Made by a program: the position numbers and the translations under genes
Notes under the pieces: generated by a model
What the model was told of the DNA's origin: nothing
The model's input: only the letters and a program-made list of their open reading frames with translations
The model's database searches: none
Origin: Sphingomonas sp.
GTDB lineage: Bacteria; Pseudomonadota; Alphaproteobacteria; Sphingomonadales; Sphingomonadaceae
DNA length: 43,121 bases
NCBI RefSeq assembly: GCF_013816785.1
Contig: NZ_JACDDV010000011.1
Location: forward strand, 1 to 43,121
Reading direction: 5' to 3'
Shown: positions 15,866 through 25,300 of the stretch, piece after piece
Layout: the number at the start of each line of letters is the position of its first letter
How positions within the stretch are numbered: position 1 is the first letter of the stretch

Positions 15866-18800
15866 TCACCACCGCCTCGCACCGAGCGCACAGGTCGCCG
15901 TCCTCGACGACCTCGGGAAGGTGGCGCCAGCAGCGGTCGCATTTCTCAGAGTTGATGATTGACACATCGGCATGATCTTGGGCGGTCGGTGACGGTTCAA
16001 CCGACGCGGTCGCGCAGATGAAAAGCTCTGACAAGTCGATGCCTTCGGTGACCGTTGGATCGAAGTCGGCGATTTGCAAAACGATCGCTGCTTTAAGGCT
16101 GGAGCCTAAGATCTTGTCCTTTCGATGCGGTTCAATCGCGAAAGTGGCGAACTGTCTCAAATCTCGGAGCGCTTTCCATTTCCGTGAGATCTCTTCATCG
16201 TGCCAGTCGCCAATCTCCGGCCACTCAAGCAAATGCACGCTGCCCGCATCCGGGAACCGCGTGCCCCATACCTCTTCCGCCGTAAACACCAGCACCGGCG
16301 CCGCCCAGCGGACCAGTGCGTGGAAGAGGGTGTCGAGGACGGTGTGGTAAGCGCGGCGCTTGTCGGTCTGAAAGCCCGTCGCCGGATTGACCTCGCAATA
16401 AAGGCTGTCCTTGCGGATATCGAAGTAGAAGGCGCTCAGATCCTCGTTGCAGAAATCGGCCAACGCGCGGGTGTAGTCGTTGAAATCATAATTCTCGACC
16501 GCCCGCCGCAGCCGCTCGTCGAGGCCCTCGAGGAGCGACAACATATAGCGCTCGAGCTCGGGCATCTCCTCGACCGCGACCTTCTCGGCCTCGTCGAACC
16601 CGTCGAGCGCGCCAAGCAGATATCGAAAGGTATTCCTGAGCTTGCGGTACTGGTCGGCGACACCGGCAAGGATTTCCTTGCCGATGCGATGGTCCTCGGT
16701 GAAATCGACGCTGAGCGCCCACAGCCGCAAGATGTCCGCGCCATAATCGCGCATCAGGTCGAGCGGGGTGATCGTGTTGCCGACGCTCTTCGACATTTTC
16801 AGGCCCTTGGCGTCCATCGTGAAGCCGTGGGTCAGCACGGCATCGTAGGGCGCCCGCCCGCGCGTCCCGCAGCTTTCGAGCAGGCTCGACTGGAACCAGC
16901 CGCGATGCTGGTCGCTTCCTTCGAGATAGAGGTCGGCGGGCCAGCGTTGCTCGGGCCAATGGCCGCTTTCCAGCGTGAAGACGTGGGTGCAGCCGCTGTC
17001 GAACCACACGTCGAGAATGTCGGTGACGCGTTCGTAATCGGCGGCATCATAAGCGTCGCCGAGATACTCCTGCGTTCGCTCGTCAGACCAGGCGTCGACT
17101 CCCTCGGCTTTAATCGCGGCGACGATGCGGGCGTTGACCACATCGTCGACCAGTGGCCGGTTGCCGCCTTTCTCGACGAACAGCGCGATCGGCACGCCCC
17201 ACGCCCGCTGGCGGCTGATCACCCAGTCGGGGCGGCCTTCGACCATCGAGCGGATGCGGTTTTCGCCCTTTTCAGGCACCCAGCGGGTGTTGGCGATGGC
17301 ATGAAGCGCGGTCTGGCGCAGGGTAGATTGAGGTGGGAGGTGGCCGCCTTCGTTTTCCCAGCGAGCGAGGGCGCGTTCGCCGCCTCCTTCTCCCCTTGAG
17401 GGAGAAGGTTGGGATGAGGGGCCGGCCGCGTCTGCGGCTAAAGGACTCTTTGCTACCCCCTCACCCTCCCGCTGCTTTGCATCGGGCCCCTCCCTCTCCC
17501 TCAAGGGGAGAGGGGAAAGCGGTGGACCTGTTTCCAGACTGCCCCCGGCAGTCTGGAGCGGTGCGTCCATCGCGATGAACCATTGCGGCGTGCAGCGGTA
17601 GATGACCTTGGCCTTCGACCGCCACGAGTGCGGGTAGCTGTGCTTATAGTCGGCGCTCGCCGCGAGCAGCCCGCCTGCTTCGCGCAGGTCCGAACAGATC
17701 GGTCCGTCGGGCGCATTGAACTTGTTGTTGATGACCGAGCCCTGGCCGCCGAGCCACTCCCAGTCCTCGCGGTACTTCCCATCCGCTTCGACCGCGAACA
17801 CCGGATCGATGCCGTGCGCCTTGCACAGCGCGAAATCATCCTCGCCATGGTCGGGCGACATGTGGACAAGGCCGGTGCCGGTGTCGGTGGTGACGAACTC
17901 GCCGGGGAGGAACGGGCGCGGCTTGGCGAAAAAGCCGCCGAGGTGGTGCATCGGATGGCGAGCAATGGTGCCGGCGAGATCGGCGCCCTTTATATGTCCT
18001 AGTATCTTGCTGCTCTTAATCTTGAGGCCCGGAACTGCACCTGCTCGTACAAGTAATGCGGCCCGCAGAACTCCAGCATACAACAGAGTTTGAGTCTCTC
18101 CGCTTGCGAATTCGAAGCATTCAAATTGGTAAACAACCTCCGGCCCATAGGCGATCGCCTGGTTGACGGGGATCGTCCAGGGCGTCGTCGTCCACACCAT
18201 CGCGTGCGCGCCGACCAATTCTGGGATCGGGCTTTCGACGATCTCGAACGCGACATCGATCTGGGTCGAGACGATGTCCTCATATTCGATCTCGGCCTCG
18301 GCCAGCGCGGTTTTTTCGACCGGGGACCACATCACCGGCTTGGCACCGCGGTAGACCTGGCCGCTTTCGGCGAATTTCATCAGCTCGCCGACGATGGTCG
18401 CTTCGCTGTCATAGGCCATCGTCAAATAGGGGTGATCCCAGTCTGCGAGGGCGCCGAGGCGCTTTAATTGGTCGCGCTGCACATCGACCCAATGCTGTGC
18501 GTAAGCGCGGCATTCGGCGCGGAATTCCTTGACCGGCACCTCGTCCTTGTTGAGCTTCTTCTTGCGGTACTGCTCTTCGATCTTCCATTCGATCGGCAGG
18601 CCGTGGCAATCCCATCCCGGAACGAACGGCGCATCCTTGCCCAGCAGGGTCTGGGTGCGCACGACCATATCCTTGAGCGTTCGGTCGAGCGCGTGGCCGA
18701 TGTGGATGTCGCCATTGGCGTAGGGCGGGCCGTCGTGGAGGATGAATTTCTCGCGTCCTGCCCGCGCGGCGCGGACCTGTGCGTAGAGATCTGCCGCCTG

Positions 18801-18929
18801 CCATTTGGCGAGGATCAGCGGCTCCTTCTGCGGCAGGCCGGCCTTCATCGGAAAGTCGGTTTTGGGCAGAAAGACCGTGGAGCGCCAATCAGGCTTGGAG
18901 GCATCGGGTTTGGCAGGCGCGTCGGACAT
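15858..18929 (-). CDS. ileS: isoleucyl-tRNA synthetase with an in-frame repeat insertion
   Basis: A 1023-residue class I synthetase that charges tRNA-Ile. HIGH is at 76-79, KMSKS at 711-715, and a C-terminal zinc finger is formed by two CxxC pairs (CDRC and CARC). The start ATG 18929 (MSDAP) fits the family; an in-frame ATG at 18965 adds twelve residues. About 75-79 extra residues (roughly 458-536) interrupt the sequence between the WFIAMD strand and the LRQTALHAI helix, just before the WVPEKG motif where the editing domain rejoins the catalytic core. This segment is low complexity (PLPLREREG, PSPSRGEGG) and is encoded by a palindromic repeat. The rest looks intact and the gene must be functional if it is the only copy. 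Confidence 0.97.
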   Translation of the reverse strand: MSDAPAKPDASKPDWRSTVFLPKTDFPMKAGLPQKEPLILAKWQAADLYAQVRAARAGREKFILHDGPPYANGDIHIGHALDRTLKDMVVRTQTLLGKDAPFVPGWDCHGLPIEWKIEEQYRKKKLNKDEVPVKEFRAECRAYAQHWVDVQRDQLKRLGALADWDHPYLTMAYDSEATIVGELMKFAESGQVYRGAKPVMWSPVEKTALAEAEIEYEDIVSTQIDVAFEIVESPIPELVGAHAMVWTTTPWTIPVNQAIAYGPEVVYQFECFEFASGETQTLLYAGVLRAALLVRAGAVPGLKIKSSKILGHIKGADLAGTIARHPMHHLGGFFAKPRPFLPGEFVTTDTGTGLVHMSPDHGEDDFALCKAHGIDPVFAVEADGKYREDWEWLGGQGSVINNKFNAPDGPICSDLREAGGLLAASADYKHSYPHSWRSKAKVIYRCTPQWFIAMDAPLQTAGGSLETGPPLSPLPLREREGPDAKQREGEGVAKSPLAADAAGPSSQPSPSRGEGGGERALARWENEGGHLPPQSTLRQTALHAIANTRWVPEKGENRIRSMVEGRPDWVISRQRAWGVPIALFVEKGGNRPLVDDVVNARIVAAIKAEGVDAWSDERTQEYLGDAYDAADYERVTDILDVWFDSGCTHVFTLESGHWPEQRWPADLYLEGSDQHRGWFQSSLLESCGTRGRAPYDAVLTHGFTMDAKGLKMSKSVGNTITPLDLMRDYGADILRLWALSVDFTEDHRIGKEILAGVADQYRKLRNTFRYLLGALDGFDEAEKVAVEEMPELERYMLSLLEGLDERLRRAVENYDFNDYTRALADFCNEDLSAFYFDIRKDSLYCEVNPATGFQTDKRRAYHTVLDTLFHALVRWAAPVLVFTAEEVWGTRFPDAGSVHLLEWPEIGDWHDEEISRKWKALRDLRQFATFAIEPHRKDKILGSSLKAAIVLQIADFDPTVTEGIDLSELFICATASVEPSPTAQDHADVSIINSEKCDRCWRHLPEVVEDGDLCARCEAVVNG
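17331..17561. repeat. palindromic repeat element inserted in frame in ileS
   Basis: Two inverted arms frame the element: 17386-17420 (starting CCTTCTCCCCTTGAGGGAGA) and 17457-17515 (ending TCTCCCTCAAGGGGAGAGGG). Each arm is itself partly palindromic around CCCTTGAGGG. A separate perfect 10-bp hairpin, CCAGACTGCC-CCC-GGCAGTCTGG, sits at about 17534-17556. Together they account for the extra residues of the IleRS protein and keep the frame open. A related arm pair lies between ileS and ribF. Boundaries are approximate because the parental ileS sequence is inferred from the protein family. Confidence 0.8.
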
Positions 18930-18973
18930 TGGCGCGGGCTCTAGCGGGGCTTTCGCGAGATGCAAAGCTTTAG

Positions 18974-19083
18974 CCCTCCCCCTTGATGGGGGAGGGTGGG
19001 GTGGGGGTGAGGGTGGACGAAGGGTAGGCCATCTCAGGAGGCATCACCCCACCCCAACCCCTTCCCATCAAGGGGAGGGGCTC
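18974..19083. repeat. inverted repeat element between ribF and ileS
   Basis: CCCTCCCCCTTGATGGGGGA at 18974 onward and its imperfect inverted copy (TCCCATCAAGGGGAGGGG, ending near 19080) form arms of about 40 bases around a loop of about 25. The core CCCTTGATGGG resembles the CCCTTGAGGG core inside ileS, so the two belong to one repeat family. The element supplies the last codons and stop of ribF and sits just upstream of ileS on the same transcript, where it could fold into a strong RNA hairpin. Confidence 0.8.
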
Positions 19084-20000
19084 AAGAGTTGCCGTGCTTC
19101 CGCCGCATCGGCATCCATTTGGGCCTTCAACGCGTCCAGTCCGTCGAACTTGGCTTCGGGCCGGAGGTAATGGTGGAGCGCGATCTCGATTGTCCGGCCG
19201 TAAAGGTCGCCATCGAAATCGAACAGCACCGCCTCAAGCAATTCGCGCGGCGGGTTGAACATCGGGCGGGTGCCAAGGTTGGCGACTCCGTCATGCTCGC
19301 TGCCGTCGTCGAGCCGGACGCGGACCGCGTAAACTCCATAGGCCGGCCGCTGGTAGGGGCCGAGCTCGACATTGGCGGTCGGCCAGCCGAGCGTTCGGCC
19401 GCGCTTGTTGCCGTGGATGACCGCACCCTCGATCGCGAACGGGCGGGTGAGCAAATGGGTCGCGGTCCTGGGGTCGGCGGCGGTGAGCGCGTCGCGGATG
19501 CGGCTCGACGACACCGGCTCGCCATCGAGCACGACCGGGGCAACCACCTCCGCTTTAATGCCGTGGGCCGCGCCGAGCTCGCGCAACACCTCGGCATTGC
19601 CGCCACGCTTGTAGCCGAAGGTGAAATCCTCACCGGTGACGACGCCTGCCGCGCCGATCCGCTTCGCCAGCAAGTCGGCGACGAACTCCTCCGCCGTGGT
19701 GGAAGCCAGCGCAGCATCGAACCGGAACACCAGCATCGCGTCGGCCCCGGCTTGGCCGAACAATCGCTCGCGCTGGTCAAGACTGGTTAGGCGAAAGGGA
19801 GGCGCGTCGGGCCTGAAATGCCGCACCGGGTGCGGGTCGAAGGTGGCGACGATCACCGGCCGCCGCTCGTGCGCGCCCCGCTGCACCGCCCGCCCGACCA
19901 CCGCCTGGTGGCCAAGGTGGAACCCATCGAAATTGCCAAGCGCCACGATCGCGCCGCGAAGTAGCTCGGGGATCGGCTTGTCGAAGGTCAGGCGCTGCAT
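19068..20000 (-). CDS. ribF: bifunctional riboflavin kinase / FAD synthetase
   Basis: A 310-residue enzyme that makes FMN from riboflavin and then FAD. The N-terminal nucleotidyltransferase domain has ALGNFDGFHLGHQAVV (about 20-35), the TFDPHPVRHF motif and SSSRIRDAL. The C-terminal kinase domain has HGNKRGRTLGWPTAN and FDFDGDLYG. The final residues and the TGA stop are contributed by the repeat element next to ileS, so the native C-terminus was probably slightly different. It is the first gene of the ribF-ileS-lspA-bamF series and is divergent from the rpsM operon. Confidence 0.96.
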   Translation of the reverse strand: MQRLTFDKPIPELLRGAIVALGNFDGFHLGHQAVVGRAVQRGAHERRPVIVATFDPHPVRHFRPDAPPFRLTSLDQRERLFGQAGADAMLVFRFDAALASTTAEEFVADLLAKRIGAAGVVTGEDFTFGYKRGGNAEVLRELGAAHGIKAEVVAPVVLDGEPVSSSRIRDALTAADPRTATHLLTRPFAIEGAVIHGNKRGRTLGWPTANVELGPYQRPAYGVYAVRVRLDDGSEHDGVANLGTRPMFNPPRELLEAVLFDFDGDLYGRTIEIALHHYLRPEAKFDGLDALKAQMDADAAEARQLLSPSP

Positions 20001-20046
20001 TGTGCTGGCGCATATAGTTTAGCGCCGCAGAATCAACCGCGGGTTA

Positions 20047-20075
20047 TTGACTCACCTGTTTGTTGATCCTATCTG
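20047..20075 (+). promoter_or_regulatory. predicted sigma-70 promoter of the rpsM operon
   Basis: TTGACT (20047-20052), a 17-base spacer, then TATCTG (20070-20075), in the gap between divergent ribF and rpsM. The leader to the rpsM start is about 125 bases. It is the best match to a housekeeping promoter seen here, but unproven. Confidence 0.5.
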
Positions 20076-20206
20076 GCCGCTATCCCGTTTCACCGGTCAC
20101 CGGCGGCGCATTCGTGCGCGCGCCGTTTTGCTGTCGTAATGGGACCGTCGCTTTGAGATGGGGCGCGCGTGCCACGCCGCCCTGTGGAGCTAGGAGAAAG
20201 TTTTTC

Positions 20207-20575
20207 ATGGCACGTATCGCGGGCGTCAATTTGCCCACCAACAAGCGCGTTGTCATCGCGCTCACCTATATCCACGGCATTGGCAACACCAAGGCCAGGG
20301 AAATCACCGAAAAGCTGTCGATTGCGCCCGAGCGCCGCGTCCAGGATCTCAACGATCAGGAAGTGCTGCACATCCGCGAGGCGATCGATGCCGGCTACAA
20401 GGTCGAGGGCGACCTCCGCCGCGAGACGGCGATGAACATCAAGCGATTGATGGACCTGGCCTGCTATCGCGGCCTCAGGCATCGCAAAGGCCTGCCGGTC
20501 CGCGGCCAGCGCACCCACACCAATGCGCGCACCCGCAAGGGCAAGGCGAAGCCGATCGCTGGTAAAAAGAAGTAG
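20207..20575 (+). CDS. rpsM: 30S ribosomal protein S13
   Basis: A 122-residue protein with the S13 N-terminus [10 protein letters not shown], the helix-two-turn-helix motif [10 protein letters not shown] and the basic C-terminal tail ([14 protein letters not shown]). It sits in the head of the small subunit and contacts the 50S subunit and P-site tRNA. The start has TAGGAGA about ten bases upstream. It is followed by rpsK and rpoA, the standard alpha-operon order. The usual upstream neighbours secY and adk are not adjacent; ribF is divergent instead, so the operon starts here. Confidence 0.98.
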   Translation: MARIAGVNLPTNKRVVIALTYIHGIGNTKAREITEKLSIAPERRVQDLNDQEVLHIREAIDAGYKVEGDLRRETAMNIKRLMDLACYRGLRHRKGLPVRGQRTHTNARTRKGKAKPIAGKKK

Positions 20576-20631
20576 TCCGCTCTGCTTCTTTCGCCGCTCA
20601 CACAGCTTTCGATTTTTAGGGATTTCCACCC

Positions 20632-21021
20632 ATGGCACGTGAACCCCAGCGCATTCGCCGCCGCGAGCGCAAGAACATTACTTCGGGAGTGGCGCACGTA
20701 AACGCCAGCTTCAACAACACTATGATCACCATCACCGACGCGCAGGGCAATGCGATTGCCTGGTCGTCGGCAGGGACGATGGGCTTCAAGGGCAGCCGCA
20801 AGTCGACCCCTTACGCGGCGCAAGTCGCAGCCGAAGACGCCGGCCGCAAGGCCGCCGAACATGGCGTCCGCACCCTCGAAGTCGAGGTCAAGGGTCCGGG
20901 ATCGGGCCGCGAGTCGGCGCTCCGTGCGCTGCAGGCGGTCGGTTTCCAGATTACTTCGATCCGCGACGTGACGCCGATCCCGCACAACGGCGTGCGGCCT
21001 TCGAAGCGGCGCCGCGTCTAG
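20632..21021 (+). CDS. rpsK: 30S ribosomal protein S11
   Basis: A 129-residue protein matching S11: [14 protein letters not shown] near the start, the [19 protein letters not shown] loop, and the C-terminal [17 protein letters not shown]. It binds 16S rRNA in the platform and helps form the mRNA exit region. It lies 56 bases after rpsM, with rpoA 85 bases downstream. No unusual features. Confidence 0.98.
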   Translation: MAREPQRIRRRERKNITSGVAHVNASFNNTMITITDAQGNAIAWSSAGTMGFKGSRKSTPYAAQVAAEDAGRKAAEHGVRTLEVEVKGPGSGRESALRALQAVGFQITSIRDVTPIPHNGVRPSKRRRV

Positions 21022-21031
21022 GCGACGACCG

Positions 21032-21093
21032 CTTGGCGAACCACCACGGTGGTCTCGCGAGTTTCATATGAAGGCGGGAGACGTTCCGCCAAG
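21032..21093 (+). promoter_or_regulatory. possible leader structure upstream of rpoA
   Basis: CTTGGCG (21032-21038) can pair with CGCCAAG (21087-21093), enclosing the small hairpin ACCACC-AC-GGTGGT (21040-21053). It lies between rpsK and rpoA, where it could influence rpoA translation. Only the pairing is seen; the role is unknown. Confidence 0.3.
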
Positions 21094-21106
21094 GGCAGGA
21101 AGAAAC

Positions 21107-22186
21107 ATGGCCGTCAACACTAAGAACTGGCAGGAACTCAAGAAGCCCAACGCGCTCGAGCGCAAGACTGGCACCGATGTGCGCCGCAAGGCGATCTTCG
21201 TCGCCGAACCGCTTGAGCGCGGCTTCGGCATGACGCTCGGCAACAGCCTGCGTCGCGTATTGCTCTCCTCGCTCCAGGGCGCGGCGGTGACCTCGATCAA
21301 GATCGAGGGCGTTCTCCACGAATTCTCGTCGCTCGCCGGGGTCCGCGAGGACGTCACCGACATCATCCTCAACGTCAAGCAGATCGCGCTCAAGATGGAA
21401 GGCGAAGGCCCCAAGCGGCTGCAGCTGAGCGCGACCGGCCCGGGCGAAGTCACCGCCGGGCAGATCGCCGCGACCGGCGATATCGAAGTCACCAACCCCG
21501 AGCTGGTGCTGTGCCACCTCGACGACGGCGCGACGCTCAACATGGAGCTGACAGCCGACATCGGGAAAGGCTATGTGCCGAGCGCGGCCAACCGCCCGGC
21601 CGACGCGCCGATCGGCCTGATCCCGGTCGACGCGCTGTACAGCCCGGTGCGCCAGGTCGCCTACAAGGTCGAGAACACCCGCGTCGGGCAGGAGCTCGAC
21701 TATGACAAGTTGACCCTGACGATCGAGACCGACGGCACCGTCACCCCCGAAGATTCGCTCGGCTATGCCGCGCGCATCCTGCAGGACCAGCTGCAATTGT
21801 TCGTCCACTTCGACGACAGCCAGGTTCGCGCCGCGCCGGCGGCGGGCATGGTTGGCGGCGTCGGCGGCATGGGCGGCGGCGCGACCGACACCGCGACCGA
21901 CACCAACCAGCTCAACCGCTACCTGCTCAAGAAGGTCGACGAGCTGGAGCTCAGCGTGCGCAGCGCCAACTGTCTCAAGAACGACAACATCATCTACATC
22001 GGCGACCTGGTCCAGAAGACCGAAGCCGAGATGCTCCGCACGCCGAACTTCGGCCGCAAGAGCCTCAACGAGATCAAGGAAGTCCTTGCCTCGATGGGCC
22101 TCCGCCTCGGCATGGACATCCCCGGCTGGCCACCGGAAAATATCGAAGAGATGGCCAAGAAACTGGAGCAAGAGCTTTTAGGCTGA
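21107..22186 (+). CDS. rpoA: DNA-directed RNA polymerase subunit alpha
   Basis: A 359-residue alpha subunit. The N-terminal dimerisation domain contains [20 protein letters not shown] and the assembly region [16 protein letters not shown] flexible Gly-rich linker (about residues 243-270) leads to the C-terminal domain, which has [13 protein letters not shown] and [17 protein letters not shown] and contacts UP elements and activators. ATG 21107 has AGGA upstream and fits the family start; the 13-residue extension does not. In nearly all alphaproteobacteria rplQ follows directly. Here a terminator and the 22341-26332 cassette intervene. Confidence 0.98.
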   Translation: MAVNTKNWQELKKPNALERKTGTDVRRKAIFVAEPLERGFGMTLGNSLRRVLLSSLQGAAVTSIKIEGVLHEFSSLAGVREDVTDIILNVKQIALKMEGEGPKRLQLSATGPGEVTAGQIAATGDIEVTNPELVLCHLDDGATLNMELTADIGKGYVPSAANRPADAPIGLIPVDALYSPVRQVAYKVENTRVGQELDYDKLTLTIETDGTVTPEDSLGYAARILQDQLQLFVHFDDSQVRAAPAAGMVGGVGGMGGGATDTATDTNQLNRYLLKKVDELELSVRSANCLKNDNIIYIGDLVQKTEAEMLRTPNFGRKSLNEIKEVLASMGLRLGMDIPGWPPENIEEMAKKLEQELLG

Positions 22187-22198
22187 CCAGCCGGTCGG

Positions 22199-22217
22199 GC
22201 CTGTCCGGGGGACAGGC
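22199..22217 (+). other. hairpin just after rpoA
   Basis: GCCTGTCC-GGG-GGACAGGC, a perfect 8-bp stem 13 bases after the rpoA stop. It lacks a T-run, so it may stabilise the mRNA 3' end or be a remnant of a dispersed palindrome. Confidence 0.45.
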
Positions 22218-22262
22218 TCGAAAAACCTCTCTGCTCGGCTGACACGGTTCGGGAAGCGCAAG

Positions 22263-22290
22263 GGGCCGCCTTAGAAGAGGCGGCCCTTTT
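22263..22290 (+). terminator. rho-independent terminator after rpoA
   Basis: GGGCCGCCT, a six-base loop, AGGCGGCCC and then TTTT. The stem is perfect over 9 bp. It would end most rpsM-rpsK-rpoA transcripts before the restriction cassette and so separate rplQ from its usual promoter. Confidence 0.75.
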
Positions 22291-22340
22291 CATTTGGCGT
22301 TATGCTCGCCAATGTGCAGGCGCTCGGGTGAGGGGTGCGT

Positions 22341-25300
22341 GTGAGCCGGCAGTTGATCAACGAATATCGCGGCGAGCTGGACCGCCTCAAGTCGATTTCG
22401 GGCAGCCGTCGCGAAAGCGTTCTGCGTGAGGCGTTCAAGGATCTGCTCAAGCGCTGGGGCAAATCTAACGACCTTCAGTTCATCGCCGAATATGATCTGA
22501 TCACGCCCAAGGGCAACCGCATCGCGCTCGACGGCGCCTTGCTCCACAGCCTCCGTGTTCCGTTCGGCTATTGGGAAGCCAAGGATGAGGACGACGATCT
22601 CGCCAAGGAGATCGAGGCCAAATTCCGCAGCGGCTATCCCAAAGACAACACCATCTTCACCGACGACGCGACCTCGATCCTTTATCAGGACGGCCACGAA
22701 GCCGGCAGCGCGCCCATGGACGATACCGAAGCACTGTTTGTCCTACTCACCCATTTCTTCGCTCACGAGCGGCAGGAGGTCGCCGATTTCCGCAAGGCGG
22801 TGAAGCAATTCGCGACCGACCTTCCTGCCGTGCTCGCCGCCCTGCGCGACATCATCGCCGAAAAGCGCGCCGCAAGCAGCGCCTTCGCCAAGGCCGAAAC
22901 CGACTTCCTCGCCCACGCCCGCGATGCCATCAACCCGGCGGTCAACGAGGATGACGTGCAGGAAATGTTGATCCAGCACATTCTCACCGAGGACATCTTC
23001 GCCAAGGTGTTCGAAAACCCCGACTTCCATCGCCAGAACAACGTCGCAGCGGCGCTTTATGCGCTCGAGGAAAAGCTTTTCGGCTATGGCGAAAAGCAAA
23101 GGCTGCTGAAGGCGCTCGGCCCCTATTACTCGGGCATCGCCTCGACCGCCGCCGTGATCGAAAGCCATTCCGAAAAGCAGGGCTTCCTCAAGGGACTCTA
23201 CGAGAATTTCTACAAAGTCTATAATCCGCTGGCCGCCGACCGTCTCGGCGTCGTCTACACCCCCGGCGAAATCGTGCGTTTCATGATCCGCAGCGCCGAC
23301 TGGCTGTGCCACGAACATTTCGGCAAGCACCTTGAGGATAAGGGCGTCGAGATCCTCGACCCTGCCACCGGCACCGGCACGTTCATCGTCGAACTGCTCG
23401 AACATTTCCGCGGCAACCGGGAAAAATTGGCGCACAAATATAAGGAGGAGCTTCACGCCAATGAGGTCGCGATCCTCCCCTACTACGTCGCCAATTTGAA
23501 CATCGAGGCGACCTACGCGGCGATTACCGGCCAGTTCGCCGAATATCCCAACCTGTGCTTCGTCGACACGCTCGACAACGTCGCCGCGCTCGGAATTTAT
23601 GCGGGCCACCAGGGAGACATGTTCGGCTCGGTCAGCGACGAAAACCTCGGCCGCATCAAGCGCCAGAACGAACGCAAGATCAGCGTCATCATCGGCAACC
23701 CACCCTACAACGCCAACCAGCAGAACGAGAACGACAACAACCAGAACCGCACCTATGCGCGCATCGATAGCCGCATCAAGCAGACCTACATCAAGGCCAG
23801 CACTGCGCAAAAAACCAAGCTTTACGATATGTATGCGCGCTTTTATCGGTGGGCGACGGATAGGCTTGGCAAAGAAGGTATTGTTGCGTTCGTCACAAAC
23901 AATAGCTTTCTGGAAGCCCGCACATTTGATGGATTCCGCAAGAAGGTAGCAGAAGATTTTAGCGAAGCTTGGGTAATCAACCTAAAGGGCAACGCCCGCA
24001 ACAGCGGCGAGAGGCGCAAGCGCGAAGGTGGCAATGTTTTCGAAGACAAAATTAAGGTCGGAATAGCGATCGCCTTTTTTGTTCGGCGGAAGACATCAAC
24101 GCCCTTCCGTATTCATTATCTTGCAGTTCAAGACTTCGCCCGCGAGGACGACAAGCGTCAATTTGTTGATCAAACGCGGCTCGATCACAGTCTATTTACA
24201 ACCATCTTACCCAAAGCCGATGGGACCTGGCTTGGTCAAAATGAGAGTGCGGAGTGGGATGCAATGTTGCCCATTGCCAGCAACGCTTCAAAGCGAGCTA
24301 TAGACCGACGCAAACATGACGCAATTTTTCAACTCTATACACTCGGCATTGTCACGAATCGTGACGAATGGGTCTATGACTTTTCGGCTAAAGAAGTTCG
24401 CCGTCGCGCGCTTAAGCAGGCTAAGATTTATGACTCCGCAATCGCTGATCCTCGTCCTTTCGAAAAAAGCGACGACGCCGAAAAGCGCTTTTCTCCCGAC
24501 ATAAAATGGACCCGGTTGCTGAAAGCCTCTGCTCGGCGGCGGCGGCTACTTGGCGACGTGGCATCACAAGTCCGCAAGTCAGCCTATCGGCCGTTTGTTA
24601 GCAAATGGGTTTTGTTCAATACGCTATTGAATGAGTTCCAATATCAGACACCGTCGGTCTGGCCCGACGCCACGACGACGAACAGCTCGATTGCACTCGT
24701 ATCCGAAGAACGCGCACAGTTTGGCACTCTCGCCTTCGAGGATTTGCCCAACAAAGACATGTTCATGCCCAGCGCGTCGCAGGTCCTCCCTCGCCACCGC
24801 TACACCAAGTCCGGCGAGCGGGTGGACAATATCACTGACTGGTCGGTGGCGCAGTTCCGCGCGCACTATGGCGAGGCGTTCCCAGGCGAGAAAGACGCCA
24901 TCTTCGCTTACGTCTACGCCGTCCTCCACGACCCGTTCTACCGCGAGAAATATGCGCTCAATCTCAAGCGCGAATTCCCTCGCATCCCTTTCTATCCCGA
25001 CTTCGCGCAATGGGTGGCGTGGGGCGAGGCGCTGCTCAAGCTGCACATCGATTATGAGAAGCAGAAACCGTTCAAGCTGACCCGCAACGACACCCCCGCA
25101 CCAAAACGCGCTGCCGACACCCACCCCAAGCCCAAGCTGAAAAGCATCACCGATACCGGTACGATCGTCGTAGACGAGGACACTCAGCTTTCAGGCATCC
25201 CGCCGGAGGCCTGGGCCTACCGCCTCGGCAATCGCTCGGCCATCGACTGGGTGCTCGACCAGCACAAGGAAAAGACCCCGCGCGACCCGACCATCCGCGC

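Noticed and set aside
20951-22171. 406-residue open frame antisense to rpoA
   Set aside because: Shadow of a high-GC gene: the frame opposes rpoA, has no ribosome site, and its composition mirrors the coding strand.
22743-23810. 355-residue frame antisense to the methyltransferase gene
   Set aside because: Repetitive V/G/D/A composition typical of shadow frames, opposite to recognised nuclease and methyltransferase motifs.
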